Assembly: GCA_009823395.1 (NCBI GenBank)
Contig: CM020503.1
Location: forward strand, 8,708,001 to 8,772,000
Origin: Thamnaconus septentrionalis
Taxonomy: Eukaryota; Chordata; Actinopteri; Tetraodontiformes; Monacanthidae
Length of the DNA: 64,000 nt
Reading direction: 5' to 3'
Shown one piece after another: positions 1 through 14,700 of this stretch. Position numbers and translations under genes: made by a program. Within the stretch, counting starts at the first letter, position 1; the number at the start of each line of letters is the position of its first letter. The notes beneath the pieces were generated by a model. That model saw nothing but the letters and a program-made list of their open reading frames with translations, had not been told where the DNA came from and made no database searches.

Positions 1-99
1 AGGCTACACAACAGGGACGTTTTGTTAGTAGGTACCATTACCATTAGACCGTATAACAATAATAATAATAATAAAATACACCCTCAAGCAGACAGGGTA

Positions 100-907
100 T
101 TTACAGTTTAAAAATCTCTTTATTGTTTCACTAATGTATCTGTTTATAACTTTAAAAAGCACACAGCCAGCATCATAGTTGCGATTAATAGCTGTAAAAA
201 TGCACACTAAAATGATCAGCTCTGCAGTCACACAACACACAACAGACATTCGGCTGAAATGAGGCAGTGTCAAAACAACGGAAACAGCACATTTTGAAAA
301 ATAAACCGACACACAAAACACAACACAAACTAACACAAAACAAACAAAGAAATTGCAGCCAATGCATTCACCGATTAAAGGGCAATTCATGTCTAGAAAG
401 TCAGGCTCATAGGGTCGAACTGAGGAAACTCAACTGAATTGAAGGACAACTTATTCAAGTGCTCATTTTTCACACACAAAAATGCAACAACAAAGCCACA
501 TACAGGAAATATTAAAAAAAATAATAATAATGAGGAAAATTAATTTCCATTTCAGATCTGAGACTCTTTGCAGACTCACCCTGGAGGCGACTAGCAGGAC
601 ATTTGGCTTAATTACCTTTTTAAAAATGAAACCAGAAAAAAAAAAATATTAAAAAGAGGAGAGGGAAAAGCAAGTGCCAGCAGTTTCATCAAACAGTCCA
701 ATATTGAATGAGGGCCAAGTGACTGTGACTCGGTCACCGTCATGTATAGACAATGTCAAACTGACACAAACCCTGTAACAAGCTCCTGTTAAGAAAACCC
801 AGTGACTGTCACTCGTCTGGTGACTGTTGAAGATGGTGAAGACACTGCAGACCTTTTGTACCAACAGTTTCTTTTTTTTCTGGCCGAGCTGCTTGAAGAC
901 CCAGCGC
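100..907 (-). other. cnpy3: cnpy3 3' UTR (probable extent)
   Basis: This is sequence after the cnpy3 stop with no further coding similarity, running to a candidate poly(A) site near position 100. It includes A-rich runs at 505-525 and 630-655. The boundary is inferred from the AATAAA at 124-119, not from transcript data. Confidence 0.55.
119..124 (-). terminator. Candidate cnpy3 poly(A) signal AATAAA
   Basis: The minus strand reads CAATAAAGAG. It is the clearest canonical hexamer downstream of the cnpy3 stop, with a T-rich stretch about 45-65 nt further on. No other strong site was seen between it and the stop codon. Confidence 0.5.
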
Positions 908-4402
<3,495 letters not shown>

Positions 4403-4572
4403 ATCGTCGGCTTTGACAAAATATTTACCAAGTCACAAAAATGTTTTGGAAGAAGGAAACCCGACGAAAGTATCGAAAATTTGCGGTTTTCACATGCTTG
4501 CCCTGTTTACTCGCAGCAGCAAAATCTGGAAGTAACAACTTCCGCCTTTGGAAACGCGAATGCTAGGCTACC

Positions 4573-4611
4573 GACCAATCGGAAAAGGAGTAGTGGCAGC
4601 ACTTAACCAAT
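4573..4611. promoter_or_regulatory. Two CCAAT boxes in the cnpy3 proximal promoter
   Basis: ACCAATCGG (4574-4582) and ACCAAT (4606-4611) lie about 170-210 nt upstream of the cnpy3 ATG, inverted relative to the gene. NF-Y sites work in either orientation, and this position is typical of TATA-less promoters. No TATA box was seen. This is motif evidence only. Confidence 0.4.
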
Positions 4612-5121
4612 TAGATTAGGAGGAGGGCCAGCAGGTTGAAAACCGTACATGATAACGTTGCACCTGTTTTAAGAAAAACAGGCCTCAAAAAGAAAAAGGA
4701 AAAAGGCTTGCTCGTTGTGGGTGACTTCATTATAATTTTAAAAACACACCCAACAAAATAGAGATGATATTTGTGGGAAGATGGAAAATGAATCACTTGA
4801 TGTAGAATTTATGAATGTAAATGTCCAAATACGACCATGTTTATTGTACACATTGCATCTTCATCAAACATCAAAGTTTATGTGCAGTAACATTTGAGAC
4901 GCAGTCATAATTTATTGCTTCAGACTGTGTAGTAGTTTAAGTAGAATACAGCGTTTGAGCTGTAGTTTGCCTTTTGCCAGCAGAGGGAGCCATGCACAAA
5001 CAAAGCGCGTGTTGACTCAGGTTACACAACACCATTCGTCGTTAAGTGGATGCATGCACATGTGTATGATATGCTTTCGCGACAGCAGCAGGCATAGTTG
5101 TTCTATGTAAATGATGGAACT

Positions 5122-5135
5122 GTTGCCATGGCGAC
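5122..5135. promoter_or_regulatory. RFX X-box-like motif
   Basis: GTTGCCATGGCGAC matches the bipartite RFX consensus GTNRCC-N2-RGYAAC except for one base. It is about 720 nt upstream of the cnpy3 start. Binding is not shown. Confidence 0.4.
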
Positions 5136-5378
5136 TCTTCTGCTGACATCTGATTGGTTTGCTACCAGTGAATATGATTACTCAGCCAAAAATCCGTGGC
5201 TAAGTGTGTGCAAAATGCAAAAAGCTGTGTGTGTGTGAGACAAAGACAGTGATTATCTGTGTGAACAGAAACCATGGGGACTCCGTGATACAAAGTAAGC
5301 GCTCTACCACACCGAGGAGGATCCCATTAAAGGGCCCATGTAATATGAAGATCACTAGTTTCTCAATGTTCTCTGATA

Positions 5379-5675
5379 GGGCGGCACTGTGTGTTACCTC
5401 TAGTGCCAGAACCTTTCTCTTTGGAGTTTGCATGTTCTCCCTGTGTCTGCTGGGTTCTCTCCAGGTGCTCCGGCTTCCTCCTGCTGTCCAAAGACATGCA
5501 CATTAGACTTGACAACTCTACATTGTTGTTTTTGTCGCTGCGTTGGCCCCGCAGCAAATTAGAGACTTGTCCTGTATGCAACCCTTTCTTCACCCCCAGC
5601 AGCTGGCATAGACTCCAGCCCCCTTACACACTGAGTTCAGGATACTCAGTGATAAAAAATAAATGGAACATTCAA
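5379..5675 (+). mobile_element. Degraded tRNA-derived SINE copy
   Basis: It shares the body of the intact SINE at 6517: GGAGTTTGCATGTTCTCCC, then GGCTTCCTCC, AAAGACATGCA and a CAGCAGCTGGCATAGACTCC segment. The head is worn and the B box is not recognisable. Confidence 0.75.
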
Positions 5676-5937
5676 TGAAAATAATGTTTATATCCTGTCG
5701 ATAAAGTCCTCTGACTGAAGAAGTGCATCCTGTATTTTTGTTTTTACTTGCTTTGCCTTTCATAAAATATACACTGAAGCCAACATTTCTGAAAATGAGT
5801 CCTTTATGATGTCACAAAGGGTGTTGATATTTGTATGTACTCTTATGGTAGAAAAATTCTACATTGGAGGTACATCTGTAAGTGATACCGGTCCTCTTGC
5901 AAACATGACATGGTGTATACTACTACTCCTACTAATG

Positions 5938-6016
<79 letters not shown>

Positions 6017-6061
6017 TGAGAAGAAGAAGAAGAAGAAGAAGAAGAAGAAGAAGAAGAAGAA
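5938..6061. repeat. Compound trinucleotide microsatellite (ATA)n-(GAA)n
   Basis: About 25 ATA units (5938-6013) pass through TGATGA straight into about 14 GAA/AGA units (6018-6061). Confidence 0.97.
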
Positions 6062-6516
6062 TACTTCAATCCGTCACTGATAGAGGTCTTGAAAACACTT
6101 CTTGTACATTTCTTCTGCACGTTTCATCATTTGGAGGGCGTTCGTAATTTGGAATGCATTTCATGTATTACTGTACTAACGTAGTCTCTTCAAACAGAAT
6201 GCAAACACCATTCTGTCAGAAAGGGACCTTCTTTTTTCAGATCAAAGGGGATTTTTATTTGGTTGTCACATCTTTTCATTTTTAGTGTGACTTCAATGTG
6301 ACTAGTTAATGCTCTGTCTTCTCAGATAAGGGTCAGCCTTTGCACCTACCATTTAAAAGCGCCTGGAACTGGCTTCGCTTCTACAACCGCTTCTATGACT
6401 GCCTCCTTACATCCAAAACCCTCATTGTCTTGTTGAAGCATTTTTTGTTGGTCAGTTAACTTGTATTTCTGTCTCGAGTTTTGAGAACAAGTTTTTTCTA
6501 AACAGTTCTTCTTGGC

Positions 6517-6883
6517 GGCGACACGGTGGCGCAGTGGTTAGCGCTGTCACCTCACAGCAAGAAGGTTGTGGGTTCGATTCCGGGGCCCAGGCCTGGGACC
6601 TTTCTGTGTGGAGTTTGCATGTTCTCCCCGTGTCTGCGTGGGTTCTCTCCGGGTTCTCTGGCTTCCTCCCACACTCCAAAAACATGCATGTGAGCTCAAT
6701 TGAATATTCTAAATTGTCCGTAGGTGTGCATGTGAGTGTGAATGGTTGTTTGTTTCTATGTGGCCCTGCGATGAACTGGGTCCAGGGTGTCACCCTGCCT
6801 TCGCCCTAAGACAGCTGGGATAGGCTCCAGCAGACCCCCGTGACCCTGAATTGGAATAAGCGGGTATAGAAGATGAATGAATG
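6517..6883 (+). mobile_element. Intact tRNA-derived SINE with 13-bp target duplication
   Basis: The 367-bp element is flanked by perfect direct repeats AGTTCTTCTTGGC (6504-6516 and 6884-6896). The head carries Pol III boxes: A box TGGCGCAGTGG (6527-6537) and B box GGTTCGATTCC (6571-6581). The body includes GGAGTTTGCATGTTCTCCCC, and the 3' end is an ATGAATGAATG tail. It resembles the abundant DANA/Mermaid-like SINEs of fish; the family name is from memory. It encodes no protein. Confidence 0.9.
6527..6581 (+). promoter_or_regulatory. RNA polymerase III internal promoter (A and B boxes) of the SINE
   Basis: The A box TGGCGCAGTGG and B box GGTTCGATTCC fit the tRNA promoter consensus, with 33 nt between them. 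Both boxes look undamaged. Confidence 0.75.
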
Positions 6884-7129
6884 AGTTCTTCTTGGCAATA
6901 CAGCTCATACTGTTGGAAAATCCTTTTTTTTCTTGTAAATGTTACCACATTTGTCAGTAAAATGCATTTGTGACATGAGCCGCAGAGCCGACCAATGGAC
7001 CCATGAAAAATTTGCCAAATCTTCTCTGCCAGTGCTAGTTTATTCTGTAAATGACTCTTGTTTGGCAGATTAGACAATTCAAGTCGTATGAAACAAGACA
7101 TTGGAAATTTAGCAATGTATTTACTTGGA

Positions 7130-7615
7130 GCCCAAGCAGTGTGTGGATGAACCACACACAGCCACAATAGCCTGGCAGGACCTCCTCATGTGGGTCACCA
7201 CCCTGTTCAGACACGGTGGCAAAGCAACTCAGCATCTGTTGCTAGTCTGCCCTTGTGGTTGTGTTGACCAGGCTAATCCCACAAGTGTTGAATGGGTATC
7301 AGGGCTGCTAGGCTTTTCAATCAGTTCCACTGCCAATTTCAGGAGGTCTCTGATAAACCTGCTCTGAGCAAGTGTTGTTATCTTGGAAGATGGAGGTTGC
7401 TTCCGTAAGGTGGAGATATGGGATTGCTACTGGTTGCAGAATCTGATCTTGGCTTTGCTCTGCATTGACGTTTCCCCCAATGATAACAAGCTTTTCCAGC
7501 GAAGGAGATGCTGCCCCACACCATCACACTGCCTCCACTTGAAGCTGTTACTCCTTTTTGCAGCATTCAGCAGAGCATTCTCCACGTCCTCTTCACACTT
7601 GAACCTTATCATTCA
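7130..7615 (-). pseudogene. Decayed Tc1/mariner-like transposase fragment
   Basis: On the minus strand, spread over several frames, the transposase landmarks appear in family order: GGSVMVWGSISFAGK, then GGNVNAEQSQDQILQP, then IFQDNN (the second catalytic Asp region), then PIQHLWD followed by a stop (the last acidic-residue region is lost). Frameshifts and stops make it non-functional. The N-terminal DNA-binding part and the terminal inverted repeats were not found. Confidence 0.75.
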
Positions 7616-8463
7616 ACTGCTTTAGCTGGAATGTAATGCTCCAATAATAATTTCACTCAATCGGGCATCATAAAAGTCAAGAGCAACAGCTAAATAAGCT
7701 TTTTGGCAATCACAGAATGTTTTGTAAATTTTTCATGGGCCCAACCCACATACTCAGCTCTGCAGCACATCCCACAAAGCATGTTCCTTACAAATGTGGC
7801 ACCATTTAAAATGGAAATAAACTGGATGGTATGAAATACATCTATGCATAGGTATGGGTATGAAATTTATTGCCAAGAAACATTATAACCAAAGAAGTTT
7901 CCTTATGTTTTGTCTCTTTTTGTCATCAGTGTGCAAAGTATTTAATAATTATTTAATGTTATTTTCAAGGCATTAAAATTTCTCAAGTTTTTTGGCTTTA
8001 AGAACTAACTGAAAAAAAAGTAACTGACACATTTACTGTGAACTTAATAGTTATTAACTGGAGTTATTCGGCAGAATTCTGCGATCCTGCTCTTCTGCAG
8101 TGCTTCATTTTTTATTTTTTTTTTGGTGGAGGAATTTATTTGAAGACATTTTCAGGGAGAACTAGGTCAGCATGGAATGACAGGGATTTTAGGGTGTTTG
8201 GGGTTTTTGCGGCTCGCCTCAATTAAAAATGTGTTAACATAAGCTGTTACTCGACTGAATCCCTGCCTGAGAACACAAGTTTCTGCAAAGTGCTTTCGGA
8301 AAGTCAGCGGTATCCAAATAGGTCTTAGTAGTTTTGTTTCTTAAAAAAAAATATATAGAAGGATTCTTGACAGGGTTTGCAGGGTTTTTACAGGTCATCC
8401 TCTGCACAGGAGAAGCACTATTTGCAAATGCATCCTACATTGTGTGTGTGAGCGTGTATGTGT

Positions 8464-8519
8464 GGAGAGAGAGAGAAAAACAGAGAGAGAGAGAGGGAGA
8501 GAGAGAGAGAGAGAGGAGA
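8464..8519. repeat. (GA)n-rich tract
   Basis: An imperfect GA repeat with AAAAC and GGG interruptions. Confidence 0.9.
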
Positions 8520-9948
8520 AAAAAGCCAATGTATTTCACGGTGAGATAAGAGTGTTCTTCAGTAGCTCAATAATAGTCCGGTTTCTCTGAGAGGTGCTTC
8601 AGTATACTGCTGCCTGCCAAAAGGACAGCCATTGCACAGCACATACACACACACAAAGCAACACACACGCGCAGATCACTGTGTGTCTCATAGCAGAACT
8701 TGACACTGAGTTGGTGGAGGGGAGGTTGATGTAGAGAAAGAGGGAGAGAGATGAAAGCAGGTTTTTATTCAGCACTGCAGCCCACACAACGGGCAGGCGA
8801 GGGCTTTGTTTAAAAAAAAAAAAAGAAAGAAAGAAAAGAAAAAACTCTCATCTCTATCTCTCATTTGCTGTCCTTTTAGCCATTCCTTGAGTGAAGTAAT
8901 CACGGTAATACATGCAGATTATGGAGCAGGTTGCTGAAAGGCCCTCTCGCTCTCAGCACAGTTTGAAAAGAGGCATTTTGTCTGCTGGAACACCAGTGCA
9001 AACAAAGAGGAGAGTGGAATGAACCGGACCACTAACAGACAATCACAGGCTTTGTGGTCAGACAAAAATGTTTGATTAAAAAAAAAAGAAAATAGTTGCA
9101 TAAAAAAAATTTGAACTTGCCACAGTCCAGGTTCATGAAAAGTTTTGAGTGACAAGTTTATTAAAAATCCCTGAGGTAAAATTTTAGAAAGAAGTAAAGG
9201 CGGTGGTCGTATCCAGCAATTCTCTGGTCCTCTAATGTTTCCAGATGATCTCTTTTGAAGTGGGTCTCTTGTAAAAATGACTTTTAGATATGATAATGGC
9301 TGTTATTCATTTTTTTATTATTATATTTTTTCTTAAATTCTAAAACTCCTGTTTCTGACATGAACAATCCTCATGGAACTGGCATTGGCCTGGTTCTGAC
9401 TTTAATGAAATGAACACGCAGTCTATTGTGTTCCCACAAGTCACAAAGACAGTCGCACTTCTATCAAAATGTAAGCCGAGCAGCAGAGCAGCAGACAAAA
9501 CAGACTGTCCAGCTTCCTGCGGGGGACTTTTTGCAGTCTTGTTTTCTTTTGACGGCTATCTTCTCTAATTTTTTTTTGTGATTTTCCCTGTGACCTACTT
9601 TTTAGACCGACTCTGCATACTTTGTCACAAAACATCAAAACATTTCATATGTAGTGTGTTTAAACCCCCCCAGCCATTGAAGTCATGATCAAAAGACTGG
9701 CAAGAACAGCAAAAAAAAATCCATTGGACACAAAGTGCTGTCTCAGCTGGTTTTTCAGGTATTAGTATAGTTCTGTCTCTGTATACTATACATACTTTTC
9801 ACATAATTGAAATGTGAAATGCAACAAGAACAAGAGTAGCCAAGTGGTTCGGTGGGTGGGACAAGAACCTAGCTGGGTGTGCTGTTAACCCAGAGGAGGC
9901 ATCATTATTATTAGAGCTGAAGGTTTTAGCACACCTTCCAGTCCAAGT

Positions 9949-10020
9949 AGAATTTGAATTCAGCTTTATTTGAATAGAGCCATATACTGTACAAGGGTTA
10001 TCTTAGGGCACTTTACATGC
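9949..10020 (-). mobile_element. LINE-type 3' tail remnant
   Basis: Read on the minus strand it is GTAAAGTGCCCTAAGATAAC, then a short gap, then AAATAAAGCTGAATTC. This is like the shared 3' tail of common fish LINE families and their SINE partners. Only the tail is present. Confidence 0.45.
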
Positions 10021-10117
10021 TGAGGATGTCTGGTTCACACTCTTATAGCCCACTGTTCCCTTCGCAGGCAACCACTGAGGTGAGAGTGGCAAGAAAAAAA
10101 AAGAAGCCTGTTTCCAT

Positions 10118-10470
10118 TATTCATTCACTCGTGCATTTTCCATTAGCACTTCTCGTGCACTCAGGGTTGTGGGGGTTCCGCAGCCTATCCCTGCTGTCTC
10201 CTGGCCAAAGGTGGGCTTACACCCTGGACATGTTGTTGGTTTACTGCAGGGCCACGCAGAAAGAAAAACAACCGTTCACACCCGAACTCAAGGACAAGTT
10301 AGAGTTTGCACTTCGTCTCATGATTGTGTTTCTGGGCTGTGCGAGGAAGCCAGAGAACCTGAAGAGAAGCCACGCACAACACGGGGAGAAAATACCAGCT
10401 CCACACAGGAAGGCCACACAGGCCTGGAATCCAAACCCCATCCTTCTTGCTGTGAGACAGCACATTCATC
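10118..10470 (-). mobile_element. Degraded tRNA-derived SINE copy
   Basis: Inverted copy of the same family as 6517-6883. ATTATTCATTCACT (tail), CCCTGGACATGTTG, GGGCCACGCAGA, GGAAGCCAGAGAACC and CTTGCTGTGAGACAGC follow in reversed order. Confidence 0.8.
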
Positions 10471-11725
10471 ATTAAGTCAGTTATTATAAAAATTGACTTG
10501 CAGGTGAAGCTGCAAACTTCAAGACTCTGATCTCATTGTAGCAGAAGCAGGAAATTGACAAAGTGGAAGAAACAGTCTGAAAACGTGCTTTTTTTTTCTA
10601 AGGATGCATTTATTAAAGAGTCAACAACGTGCGCTAGCCTTCCGCTTCTAGAAAAATAACACAGTCATACATTCATCCATGTAGGAATCCCAAAAAAGAA
10701 AACAGAGAAAAAAAAGGTTGTTATTCTTAAAGCTCCTTTAGTAGTCGGGAGGGAGACCTGAATGTTGTTATATATGTGTGCATGTGTTTGTTTGTGTGAT
10801 GAGTAGCGCAGCCAAACTATTTTGTAAGACCCGATGCAGAAGTGGGTGATTGACGCTCTGATCACGATGAGATTTCAACCAATTAGATGGTAGATTTTCA
10901 ACATGGATGGAATGATTTCACAGTTAAAAAAAAAAATCACATATATATTCACACTGCCACTAAGCCAAACTAAATAGTCCAATCAGGTCATTTTTCCTTC
11001 GGTATAACAACATAAAATCAAAAATCAAGTGGGTTGGATATATTTCTCGTCCTCTGAACAGAGTCCTGACTGCACGACTGAAATCACTTTCATACAAGAG
11101 TATGAAATATGTGATGAGAGGCAGTCAGTAGACTGGGAAGTCAGTAGTCAGTAGGCTTCCCACTTTAACGAGGCGACACCTGTCCAGATTAATGTAGGTG
11201 TCTATGTCCACCATTCATCCATTATCCCAGTCAAACCTGCAGCAATACTGGTGCCTGCCACCTCTGACTGCGCTCGTCAACTAGCTCGTGCGGAGCAATG
11301 CTGCAATCACAGAACAGCTGCTCCCTTGACTTTGGGTGGCATTTTAACCTTGTCAAAATAAAAGCACACTTGGTTGGTCAAGAGCCAGCAGTTAAATTTC
11401 CTGTGCCTCCTCCTCCTCCACTGCATCTGTGTCGTTAATTCACAATGCTGTTGTCCTATTGCTCGTCAATGTGGGTGCATGTGTGAGCATGTGATATCAA
11501 CCTTCTGTACTTCCTCACGCCAAACATGTTCACCCAATTTGTGTGTGTGTCTGTGCTAATGAGCGTGTGTTGTCCGATATGCCCTTTGCTTGACAGGACA
11601 GTTCCAGAGTGAGGTTTGATTTGTTTCTCTGTCACACACACGTCATTTGCATTTGTCAACTCAAAGCGCATCAATCAGCATTACGCAATTATGACTCTTG
11701 GCCAGATCAATAATCCCTTCAAGAT

Positions 11726-11791
11726 CACACACACACACACACACACACACACAGGCACATGCAGGCGCACACACACACACACACACACACA
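11726..11791. repeat. Two (CA)n tracts
   Basis: CA repeats at 11726-11753 and 11768-11791, separated by a GGCACATGCAGG spacer. Confidence 0.95.
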
Positions 11792-14700
11792 GCAGTGGGT
11801 TAAAGGGCCAGACATTATTGATACTAATCCATCAAAGTGATAGAACAGTCACATGTTTCACCAACTTCCATTCCCTCCCGTGAGTGCATATATCTGGCAG
11901 TAACGGCCTGCACTATCAATTACCTGAACTGATCTGCCCATTCAAATAATCAATGATGCCTCTTCTCTGTGGTTGCCAAAGCGCTTCAAAAATAATAAAC
12001 CTCTTGCTTTAATTTTGGCCGACAGTGCCCTTTACAATCTCACAGCTGTTGTCAGAGGAATTGAGAAAAGTGTGATTAATGATCAGATCCTGGGCCTTGC
12101 TGTCTGCACGGCTCTCAGTCCTTTGCTCTGTTTCATCTCCAGCTTCATTTACCATCGTTAAAGGGCTCAAACATATTTTCGAATCTTCATTTTTCATCGT
12201 AGGCGCCAACAGAGAAATCTAGTGCAGTTTTTAATCGCCTCGATAGCTCTCCAGAATACAGCATATTTAGCCTTGTGTTAACAGTTTACAAAATGCAGCG
12301 TTTAGCTTCTGGCTTTGTTGTAACTTCCTCACATTCGGGAAAAACAGAAAACTAAAAATAACAAAACCAAATACAAGGTGGTCTCAAAGGGCACAACTAA
12401 CACCTGACTGGTAGAATTGTCCCTAGCTTTGGTGAGACATCAATTTGACATCACACAGGGCTGGTTTGAAGAATTCACGGTGCAAACCTGAAAAAAAAAA
12501 CCTAATAGACAAAAGAAGTAAAGGATGGACTTTTCTCGAGATCAAGGACAGGTAAGAGCGCTAGAGAACATTGGCAGAGTGACTTTCCCATCACTTGCGA
12601 CATTTAATGTTGGTTGTATACACTAAGAACTCTTGCTATATACAAGCTTTACAGAAATATATAAAATACAAACAATTGATAAACATCAGACTAAACTTAG
12701 ACCTTTTCCCAGCTGTATATTTGTGAGAAACAGTTGGTCTTTCCTCCCCTCGAACGGTACATCGGTACATATTAAGGCTCTGCTCCATTTAGGTCAGAAA
12801 GAGACTCGACACTGATCTTGTGCTGAAGGCTCACCAAGATTCTCTCTGCCGCAGTAAAAGGAACAAGTCTCTAACACGCTCTATTACATGGAACCTGCAT
12901 CTCTAAGCAACTTCCTGTCAGTAAGGTTGTGAAAAGGTCTACACCCATGCCCAGGTCTCCATTAAAAAATACTTTAGCAATGTGCACTGCTGTTGTATTA
13001 ACAATGTTGATATATGGTGACTTACACGTAGACTTTAAAATGCATGCATATTAATTATAGATATATGTCTGTATATATATATATATATGTATATATGCCC
13101 TACTTGAACTACAGCGCTACGTCTTAAGGTAAAGTTGACTCAAGTGCATTTATATTGTTTCTATTATCTCACACAGCGCATTAACTTGGTGCAAAAAACA
13201 GGAGCAAGGCACTGTTAGGTTGTATATAGTCCCTTGGTTATGCATAGTTTTTTTTTTTCAATACTGAATGAGAAATAAACAGACGATTTCACTCTTGTTC
13301 ACAGACATTTACAAGAGTTCAGGGTGATTTACCTTTATGATTGTGGCCTTGTATGAACACATACAGTGATCATGAGTGGGGCTGCTGTGGCTGTTTAATA
13401 GAGGTAAGTAGTTGCATTAAGGTCATTATTCTCATTAATGGTCCTGCTCATTAAAAATGCAGATGGATTGAATAATGAATAACAGTAAAAATAATTGCTT
13501 GTGATTGTATAATCTCTTCTACGTCCTGCAGAAATGTAATGCTTGGTTTTACTGCTTGAACGCTTAGTTAAAAATAAATAGATAAATAAAAACTGGATGT
13601 ATATGTTTATCGTTGTAAAATATTAAACCCTCCTTCCACTTTTCAATCAGATTCTCTTTCAAACACACTTTTCCCCTGGATCACTTCTTTACCATTCAAA
13701 CCATCACTTACTTATTTTAAAGTGTCATCATCCTCAGTTAGAATTGGCCAGTTATGCTGATTAAATGCTTAATGATTAAATGTTTGTGAAGACTAAGCCT
13801 GAATTAATCAATTAACTTTCCAAATCCCCCTTTGGGAGCTGTTTAACAGGTCGAACCATCGATTGATTAAACTGCATGGCCACTGAGTACACAACAATTT
13901 AAATGTTAACCCACACTTTGCTGACGTCCCCATGCAGAAATAATGACACATTTACAGCATTGATCATATTCCTGTATTGAGTATGAGTGGTCTTTTCATT
14001 TTTCATTTTCTGTTCATTTTAATTGGTGATTTATGTTTCAGTACATTTTTTCCAACAAAATAATGTTGCTAAGATTTAAATCTATGTGTGAGTCTGTGTT
14101 TGCAGAGTGATGCATAATCACATGCAAGTAAGAGGTGGCTGCTCCTCTGAGGCCAGCATGAGAAATGCTGGCGGCTGAAGAGGTTTGCCCTTCTGGGTGT
14201 GACATTATGATGATAAGGATGCTCGGCAGGTCTCCATGGATGTACGCTGACATTTTGGGATGCAGCGGCAGGTTTCTGCCGCCGCCAACACAGCTGGTGG
14301 TGAGGTCACAACCAGAGGCCAGCGTGAGGATGTGCAAGCGTTGGCCAAGGGAAAGGGCGACAAATGAAGTATGTGAAAACACAGGAGGTAAAATGAGGCG
14401 GGACAGTTGACATTGACGTGGAATACACAGCAAAACGTTTTGGCTTGGAGCTACTCATCACATTCTGAGCGTGTGTGTGTGTGTGTGTGTGTATGTGCGA
14501 GTGTGTGTGGTAAGAAGTTGTTTTTTTTTTATCAAACATGCACAGTTTCTCTTCTTTTGTCTAATCGCTGACATTTGAATATTAACCAGAGATAAACAGC
14601 CTCTGCTCATGCCAACTTTTGAAAGTCGTCTTACTAAATTACTTACTAAATAACTGAATTAAAGCCATGGTGAAAATCCCCCTTAAAGCAGATTTTCAAA

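Noticed and set aside
25..390. 121-codon minus-strand frame at the window start
   Set aside because: Cysteine/valine-rich, no family resemblance, and it falls over the cnpy3 3' UTR and poly(A) signal.
5806..6147. 113-codon frame with poly-Ile and poly-Arg
   Set aside because: Translation of the (ATA)n/(GAA)n microsatellite.
6521..6592. tRNA gene
   Set aside because: The A and B boxes are real, but the sequence continues into a SINE body with a target duplication and does not fold as a complete tRNA.
9820..9900. SINE head (AGTAGCCAAGTGGTTCGG)
   Set aside because: Isolated short resemblance without body, tail or target duplication.
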